From the NCBI GenBank assembly GCA_052387235.1, contig JBQTJJ010000012.1, forward strand, positions 1 to 27,091: a stretch of 27,091 nt of DNA, written 5' to 3'. A program made the translations under genes and the position numbers. How positions within the stretch are numbered: the stretch's first letter is position 1; each line of letters starts with the position of its first letter. The notes beneath the pieces were generated by a model. The model made no database searches. It was given only the letters and a program-made list of their open reading frames with translations, and had not been told where the DNA came from. Shown here piece after piece: positions 11,721 through 20,360 of the stretch. The DNA is from JBQTJJ01 sp052387235 (GTDB lineage Bacteria; Actinomycetota; Acidimicrobiia; Acidimicrobiales; GCA-2861595).

Positions 11721-12838
11721 GCGCGCCCGGACCCGCCCTGCTCCTCGTCGACGACCGGGCCGAGAACCTGCTGGCGGTGGAGGCGGTGCTGGCATCGCTG
11801 GGGCAGCGGATGGTGCGTGCCATGTCCGGGGAGGAGGCGCTGCGCCACCTGCTCACCGACGACATCTCGGTGATCGTCCTCGACGTGCAGATGCCGGGCC
11901 TCGACGGCTTCGAGACGGCACGCCACATCAAGCAGCGGGAGCGCACCCGGGACATCCCGATCATCTTCCTCACCGCCATCAGCCAGGACCTCGAGCATTG
12001 CCTGCGCGGCTACGACACCGGCGCCGTCGACTACATCTTCAAGCCGGTGGAGCCCGAGATCCTGCGGGCCAAGGTGGCGGTGTTCCTGGACCTGGAGCTC
12101 AAGAACCGCTTGCTGCGCGAGCAGCACGAGACGCTGGCCCGGCAGTCGGCCGAGCTCGAGCGCTCCAACCGCGACCTCGAGCAGTTCGCCTACATCGCGT
12201 CCCACGACCTCCAGGACCCGCTCCGGGTCATCTCCGGGTTCATCGAGCTGCTGGGCGAGCGGATTGGCGCCGGCGCCGACGACCAGGCCAAGGAGTGGAT
12301 GGCCCGGATCACCACCACCGCCGAGCGGATGTCGTCCCTGATCGCCGACCTGCTCGTCTACGCCCGGGCCGGCGGCGGGGCGCCGGCGGAGCCGGTGGAC
12401 CTCGACGCCGCCCTGGCCGCCGCCCTCGACAACCTGGGCCCCGCCATCACCGAGGCCGGTGCCGAGCTGCGGTGCGGGCCTCTCGGCTCGGGCATGGGGA
12501 GCGCCGCCGACCTGCGCCAGGTGTTCCAGAACCTGGTCTCCAACGCGGTGAAGTTCCGGGCCCCGGGCACCTCGCCGGTGGTGGAGGTCAGCGCCGAGCA
12601 CGGCGACGGCGTCACCACCGTGGCCGTCCGGGACAACGGGCGGGGCGTCGTCGCCGGCCAGCTCGAACGGGCCTTCCAGATGTTCGAGCGGCTCGACGGC
12701 GACCCGTACCCCGGCACCGGCCTCGGGCTGGCGGTGTGCCGCAAGGTGGCGGAGCGCGGCGGGAACCGCATCTGGATGGAGCGCAACGACGGGCCGGGGG
12801 TCACGGTCCGCTTCACGGTGCGGACCGCGCCCCGTTGA
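11717..12838 (+). CDS. REC-histidine kinase with N-terminal receiver
   Basis: 373 residues. GTG 11717 overlaps the CheB-like stop (GTGA). REC occupies about 7-125 (D12-D13, phospho-acceptor D56 in VLDVQMPGLDGFE, K109 in YIFKP). A coiled-coil linker (125-157) leads to a phytochrome-type HisKA with H163 in FAYIASHDLQDPLRVI, then HATPase_c (VFQNLVSNAVKF, VRDNGRG, PGTGLGLAVCRK). There is no transmembrane region. The REC-first layout suggests it receives phosphate, possibly from the upstream hybrid kinase, and then regulates its own kinase domain. Its REC closely resembles that of the next gene. Confidence 0.92.
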   Translation: MSAPGPALLLVDDRAENLLAVEAVLASLGQRMVRAMSGEEALRHLLTDDISVIVLDVQMPGLDGFETARHIKQRERTRDIPIIFLTAISQDLEHCLRGYDTGAVDYIFKPVEPEILRAKVAVFLDLELKNRLLREQHETLARQSAELERSNRDLEQFAYIASHDLQDPLRVISGFIELLGERIGAGADDQAKEWMARITTTAERMSSLIADLLVYARAGGGAPAEPVDLDAALAAALDNLGPAITEAGAELRCGPLGSGMGSAADLRQVFQNLVSNAVKFRAPGTSPVVEVSAEHGDGVTTVAVRDNGRGVVAGQLERAFQMFERLDGDPYPGTGLGLAVCRKVAERGGNRIWMERNDGPGVTVRFTVRTAPR

Positions 12839-14523
12839 CCTCCTCCGCGCCCGGCGGCGGCCGGCCCACCATCCTCCTCGTGGACGACCGTCCCGAGAAC
12901 CTGGTGGCGCTCGAGGCGGTGCTGGCGCCGCTCGGCCACCACCTCCTGCTCGCGGGCTCCGGCGAGGAGGCCCTCAAGCACCTCCTGGTGCACGACGTGG
13001 CCCTGATCCTCCTGGACGTGAAGATGCCGGGGATGGACGGCTTCGAGACGGCGGAGCGGATCAAGCAGCGCGAGCGCACCCAGGACATCCCGATCATCTT
13101 CCTCACCGCCTACAGCCGCGACGTGGCGCACGCCATGCAGGGATTCGCGAGCGGCGCGGTGGACTACGTGAACAAGCCGTTCGACGCCGGCCTGCTCCAG
13201 GCCAAGGTGGGCGTCTTCGTCGAGCTGCACGAGAAGACCGAGGCGCTCCGGCGCCAGAGCGAGCTGCTGGAGGCCCGCCTCGACCAGCGCTTCGAGACCG
13301 AGGCGAGGAACCTGCGCAAGCTGGCCGACGCGGCCGTCATCATCAACTCGACCCAGAGCCTGGACGAGATCCTCCGCGTCATCAACGACAGCGCCCGCGA
13401 GGTGATCGGCGCCCACGAGGCCGAGACGGTGATCACCGCCGCCCGCGAGGCGCGCAGCGCCGAGTACTCGCGCTCGGTGTCCCCCAAGTACGAGGGGTGG
13501 CTGGCGGAGCGGCGCCAGGTCGACCTCTCCGGGCTGTACCGCGTGGTGTGGGAGCGCAACGAGCCGGTGCGCATGACCAAGAAGGAGATCGTCGCCAACT
13601 TCGCCTCCCACGGCGTGTTCGACGTGGCCCCCGGCCATCCCATGCTGGAGGGGTGGCTGGCCGTACCGCTCACGGGGCGGACCGGGCGGACCCTCGGCCT
13701 GATCCAGGTGGCCGACAAGCTCGAGGGCGACTTCAGCGAGGGCGACGAGGTCGTGCTCCTCCAGCTGGCCCAGCTGGCGGCGGTGGCCATCGAGAACGCC
13801 GAGCGCTACGAGCACGAGCACCGCATCGCCGAGACGCTCCAGCGCAGCCTCCTGCCCGACGCCATCCCGCACGTGCCCGACCTCGAGATCGACCCCTACT
13901 ACCGTCCCGGCAGCGCGGGGACCCAGGTGGGCGGCGACTGGTACGACGTGTTCCCCGTCGGCGACCGGCGGGTGGCGCTCACGGTGGGCGACGTGATGGG
14001 GCGGGGCACCCGGGCCGCCGCCCTCATGGGCCAGCTGCGCACGGCCGTGCGCGCCTATGCCGTCCACGGGCTGGCGCCGACGGAGCTCATGGGCAGCCTC
14101 GACCGGCTGCTGCAGGGCCTCGACGGCGGGGCCCAGGCCACGGTGGTGTACGCCGTGGTGGACCTGGCCCGGCGCACGGTCGAGGTCCTGAGCGCCGGCC
14201 ACCCGCCCGCCCTCCTGCTGCCGCCGTCGGCACCGGCCCGGTACCTCGAGCTGGCCCCCAACGTGCCGCTCGGCGTCCTGCCCGCCATGGAGTACGAGTC
14301 GTCCACGTTCGGGCTGGACCCCGGCTCACTGCTCCTGTTCTTCACCGATGGCCTGGTGGAGGCGCCGGCCATGCCACTGCAGGACGGTCTGCAGCGCCTG
14401 CTCGAGGTGGCGGACGGGACGGCCGGCACGGCGATGGGCGGCCTGTGCCGGGGCATCGTGTCGTCGCTGGTCCCCGAGCGGACCCAGGACGACATCGCCG
14501 TCCTGGCTGCACGGGTGGGCTGA
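12835..14523 (+). CDS. REC-GAF-PP2C (SpoIIE/RsbU-type) serine phosphatase
   Basis: 562 residues from TTG 12835, which overlaps the previous stop as TTGA. An upstream in-frame start is not needed because homology begins at PTILLVDDRPENL. REC (about 12-130) has D61 in ILLDVKMPGMDGFE and K114 in YVNKP. GAF follows at about 165-325 (NSTQSLDEILRVINDSA, LAVPLTGRTGRTLGLIQVADK). The PP2C/SpoIIE domain (about 335-560) has LQRSLLPDAIP, the metal-binding VGGDWYDVF (D368, D371) and VGDVMGRG (D386), then LFFTDGLVE and DDIAVLAAR. Such phosphatases dephosphorylate STAS anti-anti-sigma factors in general stress pathways. It ends the operon, with only 13 bp to the convergent ligase gene. Confidence 0.93.
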   Translation: MTSSAPGGGRPTILLVDDRPENLVALEAVLAPLGHHLLLAGSGEEALKHLLVHDVALILLDVKMPGMDGFETAERIKQRERTQDIPIIFLTAYSRDVAHAMQGFASGAVDYVNKPFDAGLLQAKVGVFVELHEKTEALRRQSELLEARLDQRFETEARNLRKLADAAVIINSTQSLDEILRVINDSAREVIGAHEAETVITAAREARSAEYSRSVSPKYEGWLAERRQVDLSGLYRVVWERNEPVRMTKKEIVANFASHGVFDVAPGHPMLEGWLAVPLTGRTGRTLGLIQVADKLEGDFSEGDEVVLLQLAQLAAVAIENAERYEHEHRIAETLQRSLLPDAIPHVPDLEIDPYYRPGSAGTQVGGDWYDVFPVGDRRVALTVGDVMGRGTRAAALMGQLRTAVRAYAVHGLAPTELMGSLDRLLQGLDGGAQATVVYAVVDLARRTVEVLSAGHPPALLLPPSAPARYLELAPNVPLGVLPAMEYESSTFGLDPGSLLLFFTDGLVEAPAMPLQDGLQRLLEVADGTAGTAMGGLCRGIVSSLVPERTQDDIAVLAARVG

Positions 14524-14536
14524 ACGCCCGGCCGGG

Positions 14537-15673
14537 TCAGGGCGCCGGCAGGAGGGTGGTGCGGTGCACGGGCTCGCGGTGGCGGAGCCCGAGGATGTCG
14601 ACGAGCAGCTCGGCCGCGGCCCCGCCCGCCTCCTCGGCCACGGCCAGGGCGGCCGGCACGTCGAGGTCGTCGCACAGCGCGGCCAGCGCGCGGTCGTAGC
14701 CGCCGGCCGCCCCCTCCCGGGCCGCGGCGGCCCGGAGCTCGGCCACCCGGTGCGCGGCCGCCTCCACCAGGGCGGCCTCGAACTCCCAGTCCTCCCACCA
14801 CCGCCGGCCGAGGATGGCGAGGCGGAGCGCGGCGGCGGAGCTGTCCCCCAGCACGTCCCGCACGAACACCAGGTTGCCGGTGGACTTGGCCATCTTCGCC
14901 CCCTCGAACGCCACCGTCCCGGCCCGCAGCCAGGTCCGGGCGAACGGCGTCACGCCCAGGACGGCCTCGGCGTGGGCGGCCTCGAAGGCGTGATGGGGGA
15001 AGGCCAGGTCGGCGCCGCCGCAGTGCAGGTCGATGCCGGGGCCGAGGGTGGCGAGGGCCATGGCCGTGCACTCGGCGTGCCACCCGGGCCGGCCCGGGCC
15101 CCAGGGGCTGTCCCACGCCGGCTCGTCGCCGGCCGACCGGCGCCACAGCGGGGCGTCGAGGACGTCGTCCTTGGCCGCGTCGGCGGCGTGGCCGCCCAGC
15201 TCGGCCAGCCGGGCCTCGGCGTCCTGGTGCGACAGCCCGGCCGCCGCCACCACCGGCGCGCCCGGGAAGAAGACCGAGCCGTCCCGCTCGTAGGCCCGGC
15301 CCAGCTCGAGCAGCCCCTGGGTGAGGGCGACCACGTCGTCGACGTGGTTGTGGGCCTTGGGCTCGAAGGTGGGGGTGAGCACGCCGAGGCGGGCGACCTC
15401 GTCCTCGAAGCGGTAGGTCTGCTGCACGGCCATGGACCGCCACGACCCGCCGGTGCGCCGGGCATGGTCCACCAGGGCGTCGTCGACGTCGGTGATGTTC
15501 CGGGTGACCTGGACCTCGAGTCCCAGCCGGCGCAGCAGCCGCACGGCGACGTCGCTCCAGACGAAGGTGGCGGCGTGGCCGACGTGCGTCGTCTCGTAGG
15601 GTGTGATCCCGCAGACGTAGACGCGGGCCCGGCCCACCATGGCCAGCCGCTTGCCCCCCAGCGTGATGAGCAT
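14537..15673 (-). CDS. Cysteine ligase of the MshC / CysRS family
   Basis: 378 residues with a class I aminoacyl-tRNA-synthetase core. It shows YVCGITPYETTHVGHAATFV (zinc ligand C21, HIGH-like H30-V-G-H33), RNITDVDDALVDHA, WHAECTAM, HCGGADLAFPHH and the KMSKS-like loop K260-M-A-K-S264. The CGITPY...TH.GHAATF signature is typical of MshC, which condenses cysteine with glucosamine-inositol in mycothiol synthesis. The tRNA anticodon-binding domain of CysRS is short or missing, which also favours MshC. The THVGHA and ITDVDD sequences are also compatible with a CysRS paralogue, so the symbol is withheld. The start is ATG 15673, 16 bp after the DAC-domain gene, probably co-transcribed. Confidence 0.85.
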   Translation of the reverse strand: MLITLGGKRLAMVGRARVYVCGITPYETTHVGHAATFVWSDVAVRLLRRLGLEVQVTRNITDVDDALVDHARRTGGSWRSMAVQQTYRFEDEVARLGVLTPTFEPKAHNHVDDVVALTQGLLELGRAYERDGSVFFPGAPVVAAAGLSHQDAEARLAELGGHAADAAKDDVLDAPLWRRSAGDEPAWDSPWGPGRPGWHAECTAMALATLGPGIDLHCGGADLAFPHHAFEAAHAEAVLGVTPFARTWLRAGTVAFEGAKMAKSTGNLVFVRDVLGDSSAAALRLAILGRRWWEDWEFEAALVEAAAHRVAELRAAAAREGAAGGYDRALAALCDDLDVPAALAVAEEAGGAAAELLVDILGLRHREPVHRTTLLPAP

Positions 15674-15689
15674 GCACCCACCCTACGGC

Positions 15690-17072
15690 TCAGGGCTCCT
15701 CCGGGGCCCTGCCCAGCAGGGTGGTGACGGCCGTCCCGCCCCGGAAGACGGTGATGTCCCCGTCCACCGACACCTTGAGCACCACCAGGGCCGTCTCCGA
15801 CAGGGTCTTGGCGGCGGCGGTGCGGGCTCCCTCGTGCTGGCTGTCGGCGCTGGTGACGATGGCGCCGTAGGCGATGAGGCGGCCGCTGCGGTCGACGACG
15901 GTGGCGCCGTCGAGGGCGGCCAGCCGCACCAGCGTGTCCTCGTCGAGGTCCTCGGCGTCGATGAGGTGGTGCAGCCTGGTCTCGGTCCGCATGGCCGGCG
16001 GGTCGATCTCGTTGCGCAGGTCGTAGCGGTCCTTGGCCGACACCACGCCGTCGAGGCGGGCGGGGTCGTCGACGATGGCGAGGATGGCACCCTGGGGCCG
16101 GCCCGAGATCATGAAGGCGACGCGGGCGACGAGGGCCGTCACGGGGCCGGCCCCGATCATGCTGGCGATGGCGGCCGACAGCTCCAGGGGGAAGGCGGTC
16201 CAGTGCTCGCCCCGGCGCACGAGCAGCGGCTGGCCGTCGACGAAGGTCCACACGCTGCGGTCGGCCCGCACGAAGAAGCCCACGCCACCGAGGGCCCGGG
16301 TGGCGTCGGCCACCAGGGCGCCGCTCTCCAGCCACTCGTCGTCGCTGGCCCGCCCGTCGCCCGAGGCCGCGGCCAGGCGCTCGAAGCGGTGGCGCTGGAG
16401 CTCGGTGCGGGCGAAGCCGTCGGGGTCCACGAGCAGGACCGAGCGCTGGCCGTCGAAGAGGAGGGGCGCCCGCTTGGCGGTGCGGATGTGGCCGGGGTAG
16501 GCGAAGCGCAGGCGGGGCCCGTCGGTGAGGACGTCGGCGACGATCACGCCGTGGGTGAGGGCGTGCGACTCGACGCGGGTGCCGCTCAGCTCGATGAGGA
16601 ACTCGATGGTGTCGGCCACCAGGTCGGGCCGGACCGAGCGCCCCACCCGGGCCGCCAGGTACTCGCCCAGCACCTCGGATGCCACCATGTCGCGCAGGGC
16701 CCGGCGCAGGGCGGGCTCGACCCGCTCGGCCCGGCCCACGTCGTGGTGGCGCACCCGGGCCGCGGCCCGGATCCCGGCCCGGGGCAGGGCGTCCAGCAGC
16801 TCGGTGAGGGTGGAGGGCTCCCCCGAGCCCACCAGCCGGGCCACCCGGTCCGTGAGCCGGGCCACGACCGTGACCTCCCATCCCGCCGGCCCGGCGCCGG
16901 TGGCCGACGCCGCACCGATCTCCGTGCCGGGCTCCGGGAGGGGCGTCCCGCTGGGCGAGTACACCACGTCGACGGTGGCGCCGGCCAGCACGTCCACCAG
17001 GGCCTCGGCCACTGCCTCGCCCACCGGGTCGGCGGGAAGCTCCTCCACCGTGGACGTCCGCCTCCAGCGCAT
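15690..17072 (-). CDS. Protein with a C-terminal diadenylate-cyclase-like (DisA_N/DAC) domain
   Basis: 460 residues from ATG 17072. The C-terminal ~110 residues carry the DAC pattern: LDGATVVDRSGRLIAYGAIV (DGA at 388-390) followed by EGARTAAAKTLSETALVVLK (GAR at 415-417) and a strand VSVDGDITVFRGG. Classical c-di-AMP cyclases have DGA and RHR motifs. Here the second motif is GART instead of RHRT, as in the divergent DAC-like families proposed as nucleotide sensors or synthases. The N-terminal 350 residues (VEELPADPVGEAVAEALVDV, HGVIVADVLTDGPRLRFAYPG, ASMIGAGPVTALVARVAFMI) look like a conserved but unnamed sensor module. Catalysis is uncertain. Confidence 0.7.
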   Translation of the reverse strand: MRWRRTSTVEELPADPVGEAVAEALVDVLAGATVDVVYSPSGTPLPEPGTEIGAASATGAGPAGWEVTVVARLTDRVARLVGSGEPSTLTELLDALPRAGIRAAARVRHHDVGRAERVEPALRRALRDMVASEVLGEYLAARVGRSVRPDLVADTIEFLIELSGTRVESHALTHGVIVADVLTDGPRLRFAYPGHIRTAKRAPLLFDGQRSVLLVDPDGFARTELQRHRFERLAAASGDGRASDDEWLESGALVADATRALGGVGFFVRADRSVWTFVDGQPLLVRRGEHWTAFPLELSAAIASMIGAGPVTALVARVAFMISGRPQGAILAIVDDPARLDGVVSAKDRYDLRNEIDPPAMRTETRLHHLIDAEDLDEDTLVRLAALDGATVVDRSGRLIAYGAIVTSADSQHEGARTAAAKTLSETALVVLKVSVDGDITVFRGGTAVTTLLGRAPEEP

Positions 17073-17111
17073 GTGGCCGGAGTCTCCCACGGCCCGGCGC
17101 CGGCCAGGCCG

Positions 17112-17162
17112 GTTCCCGTCCGCAGACCGCGTTGGATTCCAACGCGGGCTGCGGACAGGAAC
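17112..17162. terminator. 51-bp near-perfect palindrome, probable hairpin terminator
   Basis: Arms 17112-17136 and 17138-17162 are complementary at 23 of 25 positions around a single central T. The core is CCGCGTTGGATTCCAACGCGG. It begins 2 nt after the stop of the large ATPase gene (minus strand) and ends 39 bp before the start of the DAC-domain gene. There is no T-tract, so it would be a GC-type terminator, an mRNA-stabilising hairpin or a protein-binding palindrome controlling the downstream pair. Confidence 0.65.
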
Positions 17163-17164
17163 AG

Positions 17165-20100
17165 TCAGCCGGCGTCGACGTCCCATCCGCGGCCGCCATC
17201 GCTGCGGTAGCGGCAGTGCAGGCCGGTGACGACGCCGGCGTCGAGGTGGGCGGCCAGCGCCGGCAGGTCGGCCTCGATGCGGCGGATGGCGTCGCGGATG
17301 CGGGCCGCGACCGCCTTGCGGGCCCGCTCGGCCGGGTAGTTGGCGAAGAGCCGGCTCCCGCTGCGCCTGGTGGTCACCCGGCCCAGCTCGGCCACGAGGG
17401 CGTCCCTCTCGGCCTCGGCCCGCTCCCGGCGGCCGATGTCGTGGGCGGCCGCCGCATCGTCCAGCTCCTCGTCGAGGTCGGCCAGCCGGCGCCTGTACTC
17501 GTCGAGCGCCCGCCGGTCGACCACCTCGGACGACGAGGACGCCACCGCGACCGCTCCGTACAGCTCGAGGACGTGGACATCCCTGTCGGGGTGGCCGAGC
17601 AGGACGGCGAGGTCGGCCAGGCCCTTGACGTGGGGGACGCTGGCGCGCCCGCCGTCGAAGGCCAGGTCCCACGCCGCGCCGCGCCGGCGCATCGACCTGG
17701 CCCCGCCGCCGGCCGGCGCCCCCGACGGCGCGTCCAGCTCGGCCAGCCACCCGCCGGCGCCCAGCCGGCGGTACACGGTGCCGGCCTCGTCGCGGAACGA
17801 CGCCCCCTCGTCGCCGAGGTGGCGGGCCAGCAGCCACGCGGTATGGGCGTGGCTGCCGGCGAAGGCCACCACGGCGCCGTTCACGCCGCACGTCGGGGCG
17901 AGGGGCGCCACGTCCGCCAGCAGGTCCCGGCACAGGCCCCGGTCGTCGAGGGCGACGGCGGCCGCGCCCAGCTCGCGCACGAAGACCGACCACAGGTAGG
18001 AGCGGTCGGCGCGCCACGTGCCTAGGTCGAGGACGACCGCCACGTGGCGGCGGGCGCCGTCGAGGTCGCCGGCCCGGGCCAGGAAGCCGGCCGCCACGGA
18101 GTGGGCGTGCACCGGCGCGCCCGTCCAGTGGGCCACCGCCGCCCCGGCGAACGCCTCCAGCTCCTCCGGAGACCGGCGGGCCCGGGCCAGCTCCAACCGT
18201 TGCGACATGCGGACGTTGCCGGTGTCCGGCTCCCGGATGCGGGTCCCGATCTCGGCCGCGCCCTCGATGGCGGCCTCGGCCCCGTCGAGGTCGCCCCGCA
18301 GCAGGAGCAGGGCGGCACGGCGGGTCTCGGCCACGTAGCGGTGCCGGGGCTGGCCCAGCCCGTCGAGGATCTCGAGGCACGACTCCAGAGCCGGGGCGAA
18401 CGCCGCCGAGCCCGCCTCCAGCAGGGCGGTGGCGAGCAGCAACTGGCCCTGGGCCCGGTGCTCGTCGTCCCCCATGCGCGCGGCCGTGGCCACGATCTCC
18501 CGCGCGATGTCGATGCGGGCCGGCCCCGTGCCGGGCGTCCACAGCACGTCGTGCCGGGCGAGCAGGCAGGAGACCAGGGTGGGAGGATCGCCGCCGGCCC
18601 GGCCCAGTTCGAGGGCCCGCTCGCTCAGCGGGCCGGCCCGGGGCCGGTCGGCGACCACGGAGTGCTGCAGCTCCCGGGCGAGGGTGGCGAGGACCCGGGC
18701 CTCCAGCACGGGGTCCACGCCCGACACGGCGTCCAGGGCCTGCTCCAGCTCCTGGACGACGTCGTCCCGCCGGGCCGCGAACCGGGCTCCCAGGTCGCTG
18801 ACGGCCAGCGCAGCCCGGGCCAGGAGGTCGGCGAGCCCGGACCGCCGGGCGATGTCGTGGGCCAGGCGGATCAGGCCCCGGGCGTCGACCACGGCGCCGG
18901 CGCGGGCCAGGGCGTCCGCTTCCGCCAGCAGGACGTCGCACAACTCGCGGTCGTCGGCGGCGACGGGTGCGGCCGCGACCGAGGCGCGCCAGCGGCGGAG
19001 GTGGGCGGCGGCGTCCCGGAACGCCAGCGCCTCCCGGTCCGAGGCTGCTGCCGCCAGCGCCCACCGGGCGGCCCGGGCAGTGCCGTCCACCGCGATGGCG
19101 GCGGTGAAGTGGCGGGCCAGCTCGGCCGGGCTCACGTCGTCGCCCCGGGTGCGCCGCTCCTCGAGGGCGGCGCCGATGCGCTGGTGGAGGGCGACCCGGG
19201 CCTCGGACGGGACCGACGCCGCGATGGTCTCCCGGTAGAGGTCGTGGGCGAACCCGGCCCGGCCGTCGGGATCGAGCACCACGATGCCGGCCTTGTCGGC
19301 CATGACGAGGGCGTCGTGCACGGTGGCGACGGGCAGGTCGCCGGCCGCCGCCACCACGCCGGCCGAGACCGCGTTGCCGGCCAGCGCCGCCACCTCCAGG
19401 GCCCGCCGGGTGGCGTCGGGCAGGAGGCGGAAGCGGTGGTGGATGGCGTCCTGCACGGCCCGGGGGATCCGGTGGTGGTCCCCGCTTGCCGCCAGCAGGG
19501 CCAGCTCCCTGGTGAAGACCGGGTGGCCACCGGCCCGCCGGTACATGTCGTCCACCTCATCGGCCCCGAGCGAACCGGCGACCGACGCGACCAGCCCGGC
19601 GACCGCATCCCGGTCCAGGCCGGCGAGGTCGACGCTCGTGGCCGACATGGCCAGCCGGGCCAGGCGGTCCCGGGAGGCCGGGGGCAGCTCGTCGTGGCGG
19701 TAGCAGCCCACGATGCACACGGCCGCCGGCGCCGGGTCCCGGGCCACGAACTCGAGCAGGGCCAGCGACGACTCGTCGGCCCACTGCAGGTCGTCCAGCA
19801 CCACGACGGCCGGGCCCCCCTCGGCTGCGACCCGTCCGAGCCAGGCGTTGACGGCGTCCATCAACAGGAGGCGCTGGCGCTCCGAGGCGTCCCCGGTGGC
19901 GGCGTCGCCGAAGCTGCGCCCGATGGCGGCCAGGAGGGGGGCGTCCTCGCCCGCCGTTGCGGCCGTCCGGGCCGGGCCGAGCCGGCCGGCGATGGCATCG
20001 AGGGCCCGGGTCCAGGGCCAGTACCCGGGCGCGGCCACGTCCTCGACGCACGTCCCCCACCCCACGAGGTCGACGCCGGCCGCCGCCGCCCGCACCAGCG

Positions 20101-20230
20101 ACGACTTCCCGATGCCGGCCTGGCCGGTGACGAGCACCACGGACCGGAGGCCGGCCGCGGCCCGCGCCAGGACGTCCCGCATCCGGTGCAGCGGCTCGTC
20201 CCGCCCGAGGAGCTGCTCGACCTCGCCCAT
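17165..20230 (-). CDS. Large AAA ATPase with TPR-like repeats (adenylate-cyclase/LuxR-associated STAND type), no HTH
   Basis: 1021 residues from ATG 20230 (GEVEQLLGRDEPLHRM). The NTPase domain has Walker A G36-QAGIGK-S43 and Walker B VVVLDDLQWADE (141-152), typical of STAND-type ATPases found in LuxR/MalT regulators. The middle (about 340-840) is alpha-helical with TPR-like repeats. The C-terminal ~160 residues hold a conserved module (AWDLAFDGGRASVPHVKGLADLAVLL) and a charged helical region (EYRRRLADLDEELDDAAAAH) ending near FANYPAERARKAVAARIRDA. There is no LuxR-type HTH, so it probably acts through protein contacts or a non-standard DNA-binding module. Ligand and output unknown. Confidence 0.88.
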   Translation of the reverse strand: MGEVEQLLGRDEPLHRMRDVLARAAAGLRSVVLVTGQAGIGKSSLVRAAAAGVDLVGWGTCVEDVAAPGYWPWTRALDAIAGRLGPARTAATAGEDAPLLAAIGRSFGDAATGDASERQRLLLMDAVNAWLGRVAAEGGPAVVVLDDLQWADESSLALLEFVARDPAPAAVCIVGCYRHDELPPASRDRLARLAMSATSVDLAGLDRDAVAGLVASVAGSLGADEVDDMYRRAGGHPVFTRELALLAASGDHHRIPRAVQDAIHHRFRLLPDATRRALEVAALAGNAVSAGVVAAAGDLPVATVHDALVMADKAGIVVLDPDGRAGFAHDLYRETIAASVPSEARVALHQRIGAALEERRTRGDDVSPAELARHFTAAIAVDGTARAARWALAAAASDREALAFRDAAAHLRRWRASVAAAPVAADDRELCDVLLAEADALARAGAVVDARGLIRLAHDIARRSGLADLLARAALAVSDLGARFAARRDDVVQELEQALDAVSGVDPVLEARVLATLARELQHSVVADRPRAGPLSERALELGRAGGDPPTLVSCLLARHDVLWTPGTGPARIDIAREIVATAARMGDDEHRAQGQLLLATALLEAGSAAFAPALESCLEILDGLGQPRHRYVAETRRAALLLLRGDLDGAEAAIEGAAEIGTRIREPDTGNVRMSQRLELARARRSPEELEAFAGAAVAHWTGAPVHAHSVAAGFLARAGDLDGARRHVAVVLDLGTWRADRSYLWSVFVRELGAAAVALDDRGLCRDLLADVAPLAPTCGVNGAVVAFAGSHAHTAWLLARHLGDEGASFRDEAGTVYRRLGAGGWLAELDAPSGAPAGGGARSMRRRGAAWDLAFDGGRASVPHVKGLADLAVLLGHPDRDVHVLELYGAVAVASSSSEVVDRRALDEYRRRLADLDEELDDAAAAHDIGRRERAEAERDALVAELGRVTTRRSGSRLFANYPAERARKAVAARIRDAIRRIEADLPALAAHLDAGVVTGLHCRYRSDGGRGWDVDAG

Positions 20231-20360
20231 CTCGGCCCATTGTCCCGCCCCGGCCCGCTCCTGTCGCCTGGCGATGTGCCAGACGGGATCTTCCGCGCCG
20301 TGAGCCGGGTCTGCCGCACTCCCCGGTGACGGCGAGGTCCCGAGACGGAGGAGATCCGAG

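Noticed and set aside
14527..14536. CCCGGCCGGG palindrome between convergent genes as a terminator
   Set aside because: Only 10 bp with no loop, common in GC-rich DNA, and the 13-bp gap is too small to judge.
14055..17199. Long minus-strand ORFs in other frames over 14055-17199
   Set aside because: Arg/Pro/Ala-rich shadows of the ligase and DAC-domain genes.
15639..17210. 523-residue plus-strand ORF over the DAC-domain gene
   Set aside because: Low-complexity GHH/VDDG-type translation of the antisense strand. The minus frame has clear conserved motifs.
18044..20329. 761-residue plus-strand ORF over the ATPase gene
   Set aside because: Antisense shadow: Gly/Gln/Arg-rich, no domain. The minus strand carries Walker A and B motifs.
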